A stretch of 64,000 bases of DNA from Rhabdophis nuchalis (GCA_039707465.1 CM077648.1:74952119-75016118), one strand, 5' to 3'; positions 12,501-24,285 are shown, numbered from the stretch's first letter. A program made the numbers and translations. Notes: a model not told the origin generated them from the letters alone.

Positions 12501-12900
12501 ACCTGGGATTAATCTGACAGCATCCCAATAAATAGGCAGAAGTATTAGGAATGTTTGCTGCCTTGAATTGACCATTTTTTTAAAAAGGCAGATGAAAATT
12601 ATAATAATAAGGAGTGAGGACTAAGTGGATAAAAATGTCAAATCCAGTCTAAACATCTGACTGTGAGATGAACCATTACATTACATTACATGTGTGTATA
12701 ATCTCCTTTAGTGAGGCATTGCCTTGACATCATTTTGGGGCTTGGGTGCTCTGAGAAAGAGGAGAGCTATGCCAGAGGTTCAATCATATTGGACATGTCT
12801 CATCTGACCCAGATGAAAAGTCTCTCCCATAAATAACATGTTGAAATATGATTTACAGAAACCCATTCTGGATCAGTCATTAACTGAGTCAACAAAGACG
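9581..12900. other. Intergenic, AT-rich, nothing recognised
   Basis: About 3.3 kb with no open frame resembling a known protein and no repeat family that I can identify. The open frame at 10995-11207 has no recognisable motif and is treated as chance. Confidence 0.4.
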
Positions 12901-12905
12901 AAGGT

Positions 12906-13668
12906 ACCATGTGTCCCTAAAAATATCACCTATCCCAAAAACAAAGCCTAGCCTGATTTTCATGCCTGTGCCTAATGTATACCCCCAAAATAAGCCCTAG
13001 CTAAGCCCTGTCCACCCTCTGGTTGTACAAGGAGGGATGAGGCGCAGGCATAAAAATCAAGCTGGGGTGGGGAGGGGGAGGTGCCCCACATGTCCTGTAC
13101 CTACTTAGCTGAGGACTACTGCAGCCAGGCCTCCCATGCCCTGACACCTCTTGCACCACTGCCCAATTTCTTCTGCAGCCTCTTTCGGCCACTTATGGCT
13201 GGATGTCATGAGGTGCATTGTGCTGGTGCTACCACAAGTGGCAGAATGCAGCGAGGCTCGTTGCACTGAGGACATCATAAGACTCTTCATTCTGGTGCTG
13301 CCACGAGCAGGAGGATGCCGCAAGGCTTGCCGTGCTAGTGCCCCCATGAACAGCACCAACGCAACAAGCCTGGTGGCGTTATGCCGCTCGCGGTGGCATC
13401 AGCATAACAAGTCTGGCAGCATTCTGCCATTCAGGGGACACCAATGCAATGAGCCTCATGGCATCTTGCCACTCATCATGCCGTGAGTGGCTGCAAGCAG
13501 CTGCAGAAGAAGTTGGACAGCAGTGCAACAGGTGTTGGGGCGTGGGAGTCGTGGCTGCGGTGGTCCTAAGGTAAGTGGGCATTACATCCCCTGGAATTAA
13601 GACCTTGTGCTTATTGTGGGAGCAAAAAGAAAATAAGACAGGGTGTTATTTTGGGAAAAATATGGTTT
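12906..13668. mobile_element. Long fold-back DNA element with variable tandem interior
   Basis: The ends are related inverted sequences (ACCATGTGTCCCTAAAAAT on the left; ATTTTGGGAAAAATATGGTTT on the right). Further in, inverted arms match between about 13095-13215 and 13470-13580, for example GACTACTGCAGCC against GGCTGCGGTGGTC, and TTTCTTCTGCAGC against GCTGCAGAAGAAG. The centre holds a degenerate GCTGGTGCTGCCACGA-type repeat. No transposase frame. Confidence 0.6.
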
Positions 13669-14042
13669 GTGTTGGAGTTCTTGAACATATGGTGAAAAAT
13701 GGCTACAGGACTTAGGACTGTTAGCTTAAGGACTTAAGACTATTGGAAGACATACCAAATGAAACAGCTTTTTTTTTCTTTTAATGACCCTGAAATCTCT
13801 TGCATCAGTGTGGAGTTGGGGTGACTGAATGGACCTGAGTGTTTACTAGCCAGATGCCCTTCCTGGCACCTACACGGAGCTCACAGCAGATATTTTCTCT
13901 TTACATCCAGAGAGACAAATATCTGCTCCTACCTAGGAGTGAACTCATAGCCTCCAGATATTGCAATAGAGTTTGAACAAATATGCCACCCTTACTATTA
14001 GGAAAAAATAGTAAAAACGGAAGGAATCAAGGTGCTTTATGG

Positions 14043-14156
14043 CAGGGGTGGGCAAACTTTGCAACTTTAAGTCTGAAGGACTTCAGCAAAGCTGGCTGGA
14101 GAAGTCTGGGAGCTGGAGTCCTTCAGACTTAAAGTTACAAAGTTTGCCCACCCCTG
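14043..14156. mobile_element. Fold-back hAT MITE (family A)
   Basis: Inverted ends CAGGGGTGGGCAAACTTTGC and complement; flanks CTTTATGG and CTCTATGG (7 of 8). Its central loop is shortened. Confidence 0.88.
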
Positions 14157-14164
14157 CTCTATGG

Positions 14165-15360
14165 AAATAACATCAAGAGTCTGGATGAAAACGATCATTA
14201 CAAATACCCAGACATCCTTCAAGCTGACAATATCAAGCATACCATAGTCAAGAAGGTTAGAAATGAATACGTCATTAGAGTGAAAAAGATCTTTAAAGTC
14301 CAAGTTCAGTGTGAAAATATCATCAAGGCAATTAATATCTCGGCAATTCCAGTCATTAGATACATAGCTGGAATAGCAGACTGGAGTCAAGGAGAAGCAA
14401 ATGCCCTGGACAGGAAGATCAGAAAAATGATAATCATTCATGCCCTTTATTCACACAGTGAAGTTAACAAATTCTACTTTCCAAAGAGGTGAGCATAGAA
14501 TATTGCAAATGGACCAGACAGTTGAAGAAGAAAAAGGAAGAATATCTGAAGGACAGTAAAGAAAATGCACTGAAGCTAGTACACTATTAAGGTTTCCTGA
14601 ATACCCAAGTGACTAAACTGGCCTACAAGAAAAATCAAAGGAAGCGTAGAAAAGAGACATAGCAAGGCAACGTATTACATGACCATTGCAGTTAAACAAC
14701 AACAACAACTAGATACCAAGAAGATCCGGCAATGGTAATAGCAGGAAAATTGGAAAGAAAGAAAAAGGAAGGCGTGATGGTGTTAATTCTGGCTGCACGT
14801 AGCCAACCTTTTAGAACCAATGTATATAAAACCAGAATTGAGAAGACAACAACAGATGTGATTTCTGCAAAGAAGCTAAAGAACAATGGATCATCTGATT
14901 AGCTGCTGCAAAAAAGATTGCATAGTCTCACTACAGGCAACAGCATGACAAAATAGCAATAATGGGGCCTTGGATGATCCATAAGAAATACCATTTGCCT
15001 GCAAGCAGGAACTGTTGAAAATACAAAGTAGACAAAGTATTAGAAAATGAAGAAGTTCTGGGACTTTAGAGCTCAAATGGAGAAGCATCTGCCACATAAT
15101 ACCCCAGACTTAACAACTGTCAATAAGATAGTCAAGGATGTCTGGTGGACGTTACAGTACTTGGAGAGAGTAGAATAGAGGAGAAAGAACTGGAGAAGAT
15201 AACACATACAAAGACTTGAAAATATACTATAGGTATAATGGTTGTGGCAAAAGAAAGCAAAAATATACCAATAGTAATAGAGGCCTTGGGTGCAATCCCA
15301 AAACCACTTTGACACCCATCGGCATTGACACCAGTCAATTGTCAAAACAGCTTTACTTGG
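14165..15360 (+). mobile_element. R4-clade LINE relic (3' half of ORF, broken)
   Basis: Plus-strand frames show the R4/Dong-type C-terminal region: NIIKAINISAIPVIRYIAGIADW and ALDRKIRKMIIIHALY near 14319-14460, then many stops. A late VIEALGAIPKPL segment lies near 15275-15310. Order and spacing fit one 3' part of an R4-like LINE. Several frameshifts make it a pseudogene. Confidence 0.65.
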
Positions 15361-15362
15361 AA

Positions 15363-15782
15363 CAGCGGTGGTGAACCAGTGGTGGGTTGCCAATTTTTTT
15401 ACTACTACTACTATCAGTTTGCCCAATCCAAGCCAAAGTGGGAGCAACCCACCTCTGGCACACACATGGGAGTGCTGGAAACCAGAAGAGCAGTTTCCTA
15501 GTCACCTGGTCTTCCAGTTTCTGGAGCGCATGCGCATGCGAAGACCAGCTGGCCAGTACACATGCAATGTGCCGGAAACCAGAAGCTCAGCTTCCCAACG
15601 TGCACATGTGCGGCAGGGAGCTGCTCTTCCAGTTTCCAGCACTCCTGCATGCACAAAGACCAGCTGGCCAGCACGGATGTGCATGCCGGAACTCAGAAGA
15701 GCAATGGGTGATGGCTGGCGTGCCCGGAGAGATGGCTCTGCATGTCACATCTAGCACGTGTGCCATAGGTTTGCTATCACGG
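15363..15782. mobile_element. Chimeric hAT-like element
   Basis: The right end GTGCCATAGGTTTGCTATCACGG matches the terminus of the family at 59610. The left end (CAGCGGTGGTGAACC) and the GC-rich interior differ from that family. I could not find a clean 8-bp duplication, so boundaries are approximate. Confidence 0.5.
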
Positions 15783-15786
15783 CCCT

Positions 15787-18167
15787 AGAGCCTCTTTGGT
15801 AATTTATCATTCTACTTTCAGTTTATGCTATTATATCAATATAAAAAATATCACTCGAATTTTCATCATAATGTAACTCCTGCACATTATTTTTGCCATA
15901 CTGTATGTCTACAGCATATTTATTTACAAGCAGATCTTAATCATGCAGGCTCCTGTTTTCTGCGTAGATCTTCATTTGTATCTGGAAAAAGTACCACTAT
16001 TAGCACATAATTAGCCATTTCAAAGGTCACAGCTTTTATCATTATCACTGTCTTCTGATTTAGATTTAGAAGGCTGCCCAGCTTCAAAATTACCATAAAT
16101 GGAAGTGCCCACCCTCCATAGCATTCACATGTAACACCCACCCAACTGGTCTCCATAGCACCAACCTGTTTTCCTGGGACACAATTTTAGCACCTCTTCC
16201 TCTGTCAAGGTCATGTGAGATTCTGACTTAACAACAGCAACAGAAATCACCAGGCTGCTGTCACTAAGCAATACAATTTAATTGTGCTTTATGATCATAT
16301 TGCTTATCCAATCCCAATTATCACCCTTTCAAGGGAAATCTGTAGTCACATGCAGACCAACAGGAAACACAGATCCCATGGAACTTTAATGGTATGCTTC
16401 AAAAACTAAAACATGCTTGTAAGCTAATGATATGACTGTAAGAGAGAAAATCTAATCAGATGTTTATGTATAGAATAAATAATTCATTAGCCACACTGTT
16501 CTGAATTAATAGGACAGGCTAGGCTAAAATGGTATTGGTAGTTTGGGATGGAATGTGCTATGGAAACCACTTCCAGGGTGTTTTGCATTGGCATAATTGA
16601 GGTTTTACCTTTACCTTTTAATTGAGGTGTATTCAGATATAAGTGATTGGAGGAGACATTGGAGCAATATATTAATCTGAGCGATGAGTGGAACTTTAAT
16701 GATTTCTAAATAATTGTTTAGCTACACCACTCACTGTTGTTGACAAAGTAGCCAAATTTTAAGCACTAGTGCTTGCAAAAACCCTCCAGAACATTAAATA
16801 TAAAGTACAATGTCTTTCAATCGATAAAAATTTATAATACAATCCTGTAGTTATACATTTAGAAAAAGGGATATGAAGAGAGTAGAGGGAAATCTGTCTT
16901 CCTGTCTGTAGCAGAGCCATCTTTGAAATGAAAGCCCATTTTGACTTTGCCTGTAGCAGAGAGAGAGCAGGCCACAAAAGAATCTGCCTGACTAATTTCA
17001 AGTGGCCATTTCCTAGTTCTGGTGAAGACCAGTTGATTGATTATGTTCAATCAAGTCATTTTCGATTCCTAGGAACCACATAGATTTTTTTTCATGATGA
17101 TCTAACCCTAAACTGTTTTTTCAAGCCCTCCCAATGGTGCATTCGTCATCACTGTAACTGAATAAAAGCCAATAAGCATAGTTATGGGTTTCTTGTGAAA
17201 AATTGCTAGTCTTTAAACATGGATTTAATATTCTGAAAAAGTACTGGTTCTATCATCTGTCACATACGACCAAGAACAGAATGAAACACTAATTGTCTAG
17301 AAACCTGTAATTTACTGAGCACAGGTGTACAGCCTCACAATTGCTGCTCAGAAATAGCCTGACCAACAGGTTACAGGTGCAAAGGAGGGAATCCAAAGAT
17401 CACTGGGAGAGTTCCTAATTGCTTTACCCCACACCCTTTTATGCCTGAGCATATTAGTTGAACCACCAGACAAGTTAGTTTAACCTGTATTCTAATCATC
17501 CATCTAAGCAATCTCCCACATTATAAAAAGAGATTGGTGGTTGCTTTCCCCCAGAAGGATGACACGTGGTAGAAAGAAAACTAAGATAGTCACAAATCCT
17601 AACTTGCCTGCATTGTTCCTGTGGCAGATCTCAGCAATGAAAGGACACAGGATATGCCAGCATGAATTTCTGCTAGCTCAAAGACTAATAGACTTCATGG
17701 TGAGGAACAGTCCTTAGGAGTATCCCTATGGGTATTTTTATATAATAAAAATAAAGATTGTGGGAAGTGAAATATCAGTATTTATATATTTTTAAAAAAT
17801 ATAACCAAGCCAATATAATCTTCATTAAGAGAGAGAGAGAACAGCCAACATACACTTTATTTTTACTGAAGTAATATTTCACTTCATCTAACAGGGAAGA
17901 TCATGATTTTGTCAGAATAAATAGGAACGAATAAGTAGAAAGATGGTGCATTAATCATATTATCCAATTTATTCTGTGCCCTTTAGGTTTTAAATTGAGG
18001 TTCTATTTAAAGCTTTCTGGAAATATTCATATTTTATTGTGCGCATTGACACAAATATTTTTAGCCATACTGATGAGGTTTTAATCACAGATTTCAGCTC
18101 ATTGAGTAAATTGAACAGAATTATAGTCTTAAATTCTTTATGAATAGTTATCATAATTGTATTTAAT
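15787..18167. other. Intergenic, no gene seen
   Basis: AT-rich. A segment near 17042-17165 (CATGATGATCTAACCC, CAATGGTGCATTCGTCATC) looks like a diverged interspersed repeat, but I cannot name it. A TTTACCTTTACC remnant near 16606 may be the end of a tRNA-derived SINE. Confidence 0.4.
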
Positions 18168-18410
18168 TTTGAACAATAACAATAGCACTTAGATTTATAT
18201 ACTGCTTCACAGTACTCTATAGCCCTCTCTAAGTGGTTTAAAAAGTCAGTGTATTGCCCCCAGCAATCAGGGTCCTCATTTTACCAACCTTGGAAGGATG
18301 GAAGGCTGAGTCAACCTTGAGCCTGGTGAGATTAGAACTGCCAAATAGCAGGCAACAGAGTCAGAAAAGTAGCCTGCAGTACTGCACTCTAACTATTGCA
18401 CCACCTCAAG
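18168..18410 (-). mobile_element. Sauria/Squam-type tRNA-derived SINE, full length, antisense
   Basis: Complement of the squamate SINE. The tail side reads AACAATAGCACTTAGATTTATATACTGCTTCA. It is followed by CCCTCTCTAAGTGGTTTA, GGGTCCTCATTTTACC and TGAGTCAACCTTGAGCC, and ends at the tRNA-like head CTATTGCACCACC. Confidence 0.88.
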
Positions 18411-18605
18411 GAAAAGGTTTAATGCAAACTTATGTTAAAACAATATCGTTTTTATATATTTTGACAGTATATCCAGTATTAAATACCAACAGTACATTAT
18501 TTCATTAAAATATTTTAAACTATAATTTAATGTACATTTTAGACTCTTTGCAACACATTCTCCCATTGTTTAAGCATTATATCCCAAATTCTTTGACCAC
18601 TGGAT

Positions 18606-19372
18606 CAGGGGTCAGCAAATTTTCAGATCTCAGGAACCACTAAATCCATAATTTTAAATCCCATGGACCACTAATATGATCTTCCTAATGATCGACTGAG
18701 TTAAGTGTGGCAAGGTGGTAATGTGACTGGGTGGGCATGGCCAACTCAATGTCACTCGCCTCAAAGGGAGCCTTGCCAGCCTCTACTTGCCATTGCTCGC
18801 CTGACTGCCGGGGCTCCTTAGGGCCCCAACATAAAGCAGTTGCTGGAGCTAAGGAGCCACCATGAGAAAGAGTTGGCAAAACAGCTGGATCAGTTCAAAT
18901 TCAATCTGACCAAGAAGGAGGCCCAGCAGAAGCACCTCACTGAGGACTGCGAGCATAGGCTTTCCAAGCAGAGAGAAGACTGCAGGAGGGCAAGGCCAGG
19001 TACCGGCGCCTGGAGGCTCAGTGGGCTGAGATGGTCAGCCAGTTGCAGACCATAATGCAGTCCCACTGGAACGAGGCCCTCCAGCTCTTTGCCACCAGTG
19101 ACACTTCCCTCCAGCCTTTGCCCAGAGCCCTGCACCAGGAGGCTGAAGTAGACCGCAAGTTGGAATTTATGCCCCCCTTCGACCCACACAAAAAGACCCA
19201 GAAGGGGTCTCTGCAGCAACACAAACATTCATTGCATGTATCCGGCCCAGAGGTTGTAGTTTGAGGACCCCTGGTTTAGCGCAGTATAAAAAATGCAAAT
19301 AATTTTTCTGCAGATCACCAAAATTTTCTCACAGACCACCAGTGGTCCACGGACCACCATTGGTGACTGCTG
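18606..19372. mobile_element. Nested hAT elements carrying a coiled-coil gene fragment
   Basis: The outer element has ends CAGGGGTCAGCAAA and TTGGTGACTGCTG, with flanks CACTGGAT and TATTGGAT (6 of 8). Inside lies the end of a second hAT-like element, terminating GAGGACCCCTG at 19273. Its body is plus-strand coding-like sequence, described separately at 18840-19240. No transposase frame is present. Confidence 0.65.
18840..19240 (+). pseudogene. Captured coiled-coil gene fragment inside a hAT element
   Basis: Two overlapping open frames read like one charged coiled coil broken by a frameshift near 18990-19010. The first part contains HHEKELAKQLDQFKFNLTKK and KEAQQKHLTEDCEHRLSKQ. The second contains MVSQLQTIMQSHWNEALQLF and FMPPFDPHKKTQKG. 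Heptad-like spacing and codon-like composition contrast with the AT-rich flanks. I do not recognise the parent gene, and there is no start, intron or stop context to suggest a working gene. Confidence 0.55.
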
Positions 19373-19390
19373 TATTGGATCACACAATGC

Positions 19391-19475
19391 TTTACTTATT
19401 TATTTATTTATTTATTAAATTTATACCCCGCCCTTCTCCTTGTTAGGACCCAGGGCGGCGCACAGGGATGTTAAA
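19391..19475 (-). mobile_element. L2 LINE 3' tail, antisense
   Basis: A (TTTA)n tail is followed by AAATTTATACCCCGCCCTTC and GGACCCAGGGCGGCGCACAG, the complement of the L2-type 3' terminus also seen at 44466 and 45200. Severely 5' truncated. Confidence 0.8.
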
Positions 19476-19479
19476 ATGT

Positions 19480-21830
19480 TTACATATTCAGTCTCCAAAT
19501 TCAATTTCAACAACAGTTTATAAACCTTGGCAATAATGTGTTCATCAGTACCACACAGTACAATTTCCAATTCATTTTTTTACAAAGTCAAATCCATACG
19601 TTTTTTAATTTAAACCTTTATTTCAATTGTAAATATTTAAACCAGTGACAGACACGTTCTTCTGATTCCAGTTCTTCTTTGGATTTGAGGGTAGGTTCAC
19701 CTTGATTAAAAAGTATTATTTGACCATGGGTCCATCAGTCCGACCTTGCCATCATTTCTTTTCTAAAAAAGGCTTCCTGAGGTGACACCTGAAGAGGTAC
19801 TTTTGCAGAGATTATTTTACATTTGTTCCAAACCCTTAGAATGGGACCAACAATGATTGTTAAAATCAACATTTAACTTTGTCATACCATTAGGCGTGCC
19901 ATCCAAATGGCACTTCTAATTCAAGTAGTTTCTTGTTTTAGAGTCGCCCACTCTTTTATCTATACCAAACAGGCATCATAGTCCAATTTCAAATCTGGTA
20001 AACCTAAATCTTTTTCTTTAGGATGAAGTTTATATCTTTCTTTATTTTTTTCTTGCCATGTGAATTTTGCAATATCAATTTGCATTGTTTAAAAATGGAG
20101 TGTCAGTTATAAGTATCAGTAAATTCTGAAATAAAAAATAACATCTTTGGTAAAACACCTTAATTACAGAGGTTCTACCCAATAAAGATAATTGCAAGTT
20201 ATTCCAGCTTTGTGAATTTTTTATATCATTCCACAGAGGTACAAGGTTATTTTGAAATAACTTTGGTATTTGTCAAAATATATTTTAGCCTTTTCTCCAC
20301 TTTGAAACATGACTTTTTGGTCAATATTTCATAATCATGAAAAGCCGTATTCCTAACATTTAGTTTCTTATCAAATATCCTATTCCAGTTTTGGGGTCTT
20401 GCAGAAATATGACCAAGTCATCATCAAATAATCTCAATTTATAAATTTTCTTTTTAATATCTATGCCTGCTATTTTCTCATGTAATATCCCTATTCAAAA
20501 CTTCCAGCACCAATATAATAAACAAAGGAAGATAAAGGACATTCTTGTCTCATACCATTTTGAATTTCACACATTTCAGTTAAATCTTCATTAATAATGA
20601 TCTTCGCTTGCTGCAAAGTACAAATCACTTTGACCCAAAGGTACTTTTTCAAGAGGCAACTGGACTTTCTTATTTTTCGTTGAAGACATTTCGCTCCTCA
20701 TCTAAGAAGCTTCTTCGGCTCTGACTGGATAGTGCAGAATGGAAGGATTTATATTTGATAGCTGGTCATTTGCATTCTTTTAGAAAGTTGTTGAGGCCAC
20801 TTAGAGATTTGTCTGTGTCCTTGGGGTCACCTGAATAGTGCAAATGGGTGTGGAGCCTTCTCAGAACTGCTGAAAGGACTGTATTGTACACTGGAGATAG
20901 ATGATGTCCCTCCCACTCTGTTCAGAGAGGGTTATTCAATTTTGACATAAATTGCCTCTGTCTCCTCTTTCAAACCAGCAGTCCTCTCTGTCCAAAATGT
21001 AGACTTTGCTGTCTTCAAGAGTGGCCTTTGTCTTTAAATGCAGATGTTGTGATGATCTCCTATGTTGTGCATTGCGTGTATTACAGATCTGCACGTCTCA
21101 CTGCATTGTACTACATATACCACACTGCTCAGTTTGTGTCTGGGTGTTTTATCTCTGGGATGGACAAGCCTTAGACTTAAGAGTATTCTTGGGTTTAAAG
21201 TGTGCATGTAGGTTATGTTGGCTGAAGATCCTTTTGAGTTGTTATGTTTGGTGAACACTTCCAATTCCTGTGTTTTGATCTTGACCCACATATCATTCAC
21301 ATACCTATACCAGTGAGTGGGTGGAATTATTGTGAAGGAGTTTAGGGTGATCCTGAGAAAAGACACAGATAAATCTCCAAGCGGCCTAAAAATCTCTCTA
21401 AAAGAATGCAAATGATCAGCTGTCTGCAAGGAATATAAATCCTTCCATTTCCTACTATCCAGTCAGAGCTGAAGAAGCTTCTTGGGTGAGAAACAAAACA
21501 TCTTTAAAGAAAAACATGAAAGTCCAGTTGCCTATTGAAAAAAACCTTAGGGACAATCATGACCTGGATGACTGAGAATCTCCATAGACATACAAATCAC
21601 TTTAACTCCTTGAATAAATTTCTCCCTGAAGTTCATATCTTCCAGGGCTTTAAACATACAGACCCATTTACATTGTCAAACACTTGCTCTACATCCAAAA
21701 AATATTATGCTTCTATTATGTGTATTCAATAATGTTCAAAACGGTTTTCTTATTATCTCTAATGTCTTTTTGGCAAAAAGCCAGATTGGTCTTCATAAGA
21801 CTGTAAAACATTCTTCATTTTCATCATTAC
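19480..21830 (-). mobile_element. L1 LINE ORF2 relic, antisense, split by a Penelope element
   Basis: Minus-strand reading gives L1 ORF2 pieces: YEDQSGFLPKRH and FLDVEQVFDNVNGSV (21680-21800, RT palm region), then AKIIINEDLTEMCEIQNGM (about 20560-20612), and further down ERYKLHPKEKDLGLPDLKLD (about 19985-20045). The order is correct for one element. Reading between the first and second blocks is broken by the insertion at 20635-21590. Many stops; dead. Confidence 0.75.
20635..21590 (-). mobile_element. Penelope-like retroelement fragment with GIY-YIG region and inverted ends
   Basis: Minus-strand frames around 21030-21200 resemble the C-terminal GIY-YIG endonuclease region of Penelope-like elements (YVVQCSETCRS). 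They are followed by a DREDCWFERG-like segment. Both ends carry the same sequence in opposite orientation: GAAGCTTCTTCGGCTCTGAC at 20706-20725 and GTCAGAGCTGAAGAAGCTTC at 21461-21480, within about 140-bp arms. The target duplication TACAAATCACTTTRAC is at 20619-20634 and 21591-21606, inside L1 ORF2. Confidence 0.75.
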
Positions 21831-21831
21831 T

Positions 21832-22060
21832 ATACAGTACAATTTCCAATTCATTTTTTTGCAAAGTCAAATCCATAACTTCTTTGATCTAACTTAAATC
21901 CTTTTTAAAAAAATTGTAAATATAGTAACCACTGACAGAATATTTCTTGATCATTCTGCAAAGGTAAATTGTATGATAAGAGATTTTCCAAATTCAACTT
22001 AAAACAAAAAGTAAATTGCCTAAAATCAACAGGACATATTCAGGGTCAACATTGCTTCCC
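21832..22060 (-). mobile_element. Second L1 3' fragment, antisense
   Basis: The segment 21832-21945 repeats 19550-19665 in direct orientation: both contain CAGTACAATTTCCAATTCAT, GCAAAGTCAAATCCATA or its variant, and TGTAAATAT followed by ACTGACAGA or its variant. This fits a second, 5'-truncated L1 copy next to the first. Confidence 0.6.
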
Positions 22061-22097
22061 AGCAGTACTGTTTAAAATTACCCAAATCGTTTTAAGG

Positions 22098-22287
22098 CAG
22101 GGTTCCCCAACATGATCAATATCCAACCCCAAGGATCAATTGGACTATCCATTATGTTGTTATTATTAATCATATAATTATTAGTTAAGTAATAATAAAA
22201 TATTTTCATATAACAGATTTTTGGGTTTGATGAACAATCTAAAGAATCATGGAGAAATTAATGAGCTGAAGAATTTGTGGACCACTG
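22098..22287. mobile_element. Short hAT remnant
   Basis: Begins CAGGGTTCCCCAAC and ends GTGGACCACTG, with flanks TTTTAAGG and TTTTAAAG (7 of 8). It is 190 bp and AT-rich, with no coding sequence. Confidence 0.65.
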
Positions 22288-22295
22288 TTTTAAAG

Positions 22296-22845
22296 TCGGA
22301 TAGGCCAAAAAGGTCTTTGGCTGAGTCACTATAATCTTGAAACATCTTGGGGGGGAAACTGTTTATATTCACTTAGAGCTGGATGCTGGAGATATCTTTA
22401 GGAAAGGAATGGTGACCTATTAAGAGAGGTGAAATGGCAACTTCTGATAAAGTGGAAAACACAAAATAGCCCTGCCTTTATTATATTTGGTATAAGATGG
22501 AGTACAGCAAAACTCCAGTCTTTCGATCCTCTCAACATCTTTCCCTAAGACCATCTCTATATTCCATTTTACAAAGGTGATATTTTACCAGATAACCAAA
22601 GACCATTTTGATCTTCAGGAAGTGTTCCAATTTCTACCTTGTCTTTTCCATGTGGATTGATAATTACGTTGTGGGATAGTCCAGACAAGTACACAAAGAA
22701 CTATTAGCTCTATTAGGTTATTAACAGAATCTCACAAGTCCGAATGTATATCTCTCCCACCTCACTTTTACAGTCCCAGAAATTCTTTCTGAGGCAGTTG
22801 CCATGCTTCCATTCTTTCTGTGGGATCAGTTGCTTCATATCTGAC
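22296..22845. other. Intergenic, no gene seen
   Basis: Nothing that I can name. Confidence 0.4.
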
Positions 22846-23085
22846 CATAGCAATTATCAATAGCAATTAGACTTATATACCTCTCCATATCACTTTACAA
22901 CACTCTCTGGGTGGTTTACAATGCAGAGCATTTTTTGCATATTACACCCAACAAGCTGGGTTTTCATTTTATCAACCTCAAAAGCATGGGGAGTTGAGTC
23001 AACCTTGAGCTCTGTCACAATTGAACTCCAGGCTGTAGGCAGAGTTTGCCTGCAATAATGCACTTTAAACACTGTGTCTCCAGGG
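22846..23085 (-). mobile_element. Sauria/Squam-type SINE, antisense
   Basis: Shows CAATAGCAATTAGACTTATA at the tail side, then TCTGGGTGGTTTACA and TTTTCATTTTATCAACCTCA, and ends in ACTTTAAACACTGTGTCTCC. More diverged than the 62108 copy. Confidence 0.82.
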
Positions 23086-23096
23086 TTCCTATAGAC

Positions 23097-23649
23097 TACT
23101 GATGGCTAACCTTTTGCCATCGTGTGCCAAAAGCGGGGGAAACGCAGGAGGGTTGTGCACAGATGTACCCACACCCATGATTCTGTGCGTGCAACCCCTC
23201 CCGTGCATACACGCATGACACCCACCCTCCCCCCCGCGTTTGGCACACAATGAACCTGTTTTTCACCCTCCCCAGGCTCCAGAGGCTTTCTAGGAGCCTG
23301 GGAAGGGTGAAAACAGTTTCCCCTATCCCCATGGAGGCTTCAGGAAGCTTCCCTTCCCAGAGGGTGAAAATCGGCCCTATGGGAACAGACTTCTGGGTTG
23401 CCCATAGGACCGTTTTTCACCTAAGGAGGCTTTAGGAGGGAGAAAAATGGCACAACACGTCAACCAGAAATCAGTTCCTGAACTTCCAGTTTGCGTGTTG
23501 GGTTGTTTTTCGCCCTCTGGAGGCTTCAGGAAAGCCTCTGGAAGGCGGAAAATGGCCAAAAATGAAGGCTGAAGTCAACGCCTTGAATGCCCTAACAAAT
23601 GGCTCCATGTGCCACCTGTGGCACCCGTGCCATAGGTTTGCCATCACAG
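23097..23649 (+). mobile_element. Non-autonomous hAT element (GTGATGGCGAACC family), 553 bp
   Basis: Ends TACTGATGGCTAACC and GGTTTGCCATCACAG; flanks CTATAGAC (23089-23096) and CTATAGTC (23650-23657). The interior duplicates the CTCCAGAGGCTTTC block, which explains the longer size than the 364-bp copy at 59610. Confidence 0.88.
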
Positions 23650-23657
23650 CTATAGTC

Positions 23658-24285
23658 CATGCCTATTATATGGCTCTTCCTTCTCTCTCCCAACGTCATT
23701 CTCGCATATCATTAAAATTGGCTGTTGTCTCACTTGGTTGGTGAAAGCAGCCAGAGAGATAATGAATGGCTGAGTATGTGGGGTAATTAAAGGCACCCTT
23801 GGGAGACAACAACCCATCTTGATGTGACAACAGCAGTGAACTTAACCCTTGGGAAGAACATAGCTGTCATAGTCCCATCAAAGCAGGTGCAAAAATGCCT
23901 AAGATTAGCATCAAGACTAGGCTTGCTCAGAGAGTTCTTTTAATGGTAATTATCATTATATAAATTTATCATGTGTGCCTATTTTGATGGACAATTGGGA
24001 ACAATTTGTGTTTACCTAATCTCAAACAGAATGGGAAGAAATTGTACATTACAATGATGGCTCCAATTATTGTTAAAACTAAAGTAAAATGCACATACGC
24101 ACACTCAGAGAATAATTTATTTTAAGTCATTCCCAGGTGAATGTAGGATTGTCACCCGTGGTTTTGTTATTGTGCTTTAAACAAAGAAAGACATTTAATT
24201 TTCACAGGTCTGACCAGTTTAAACATTTAAGGTTCACCATTTACAGCGTCTAAATAACAGATTAGGAACACAAGTTGAAATAAGA
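23658..24285. other. Intergenic, no gene seen
   Basis: No recognisable gene or repeat. Confidence 0.4.
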
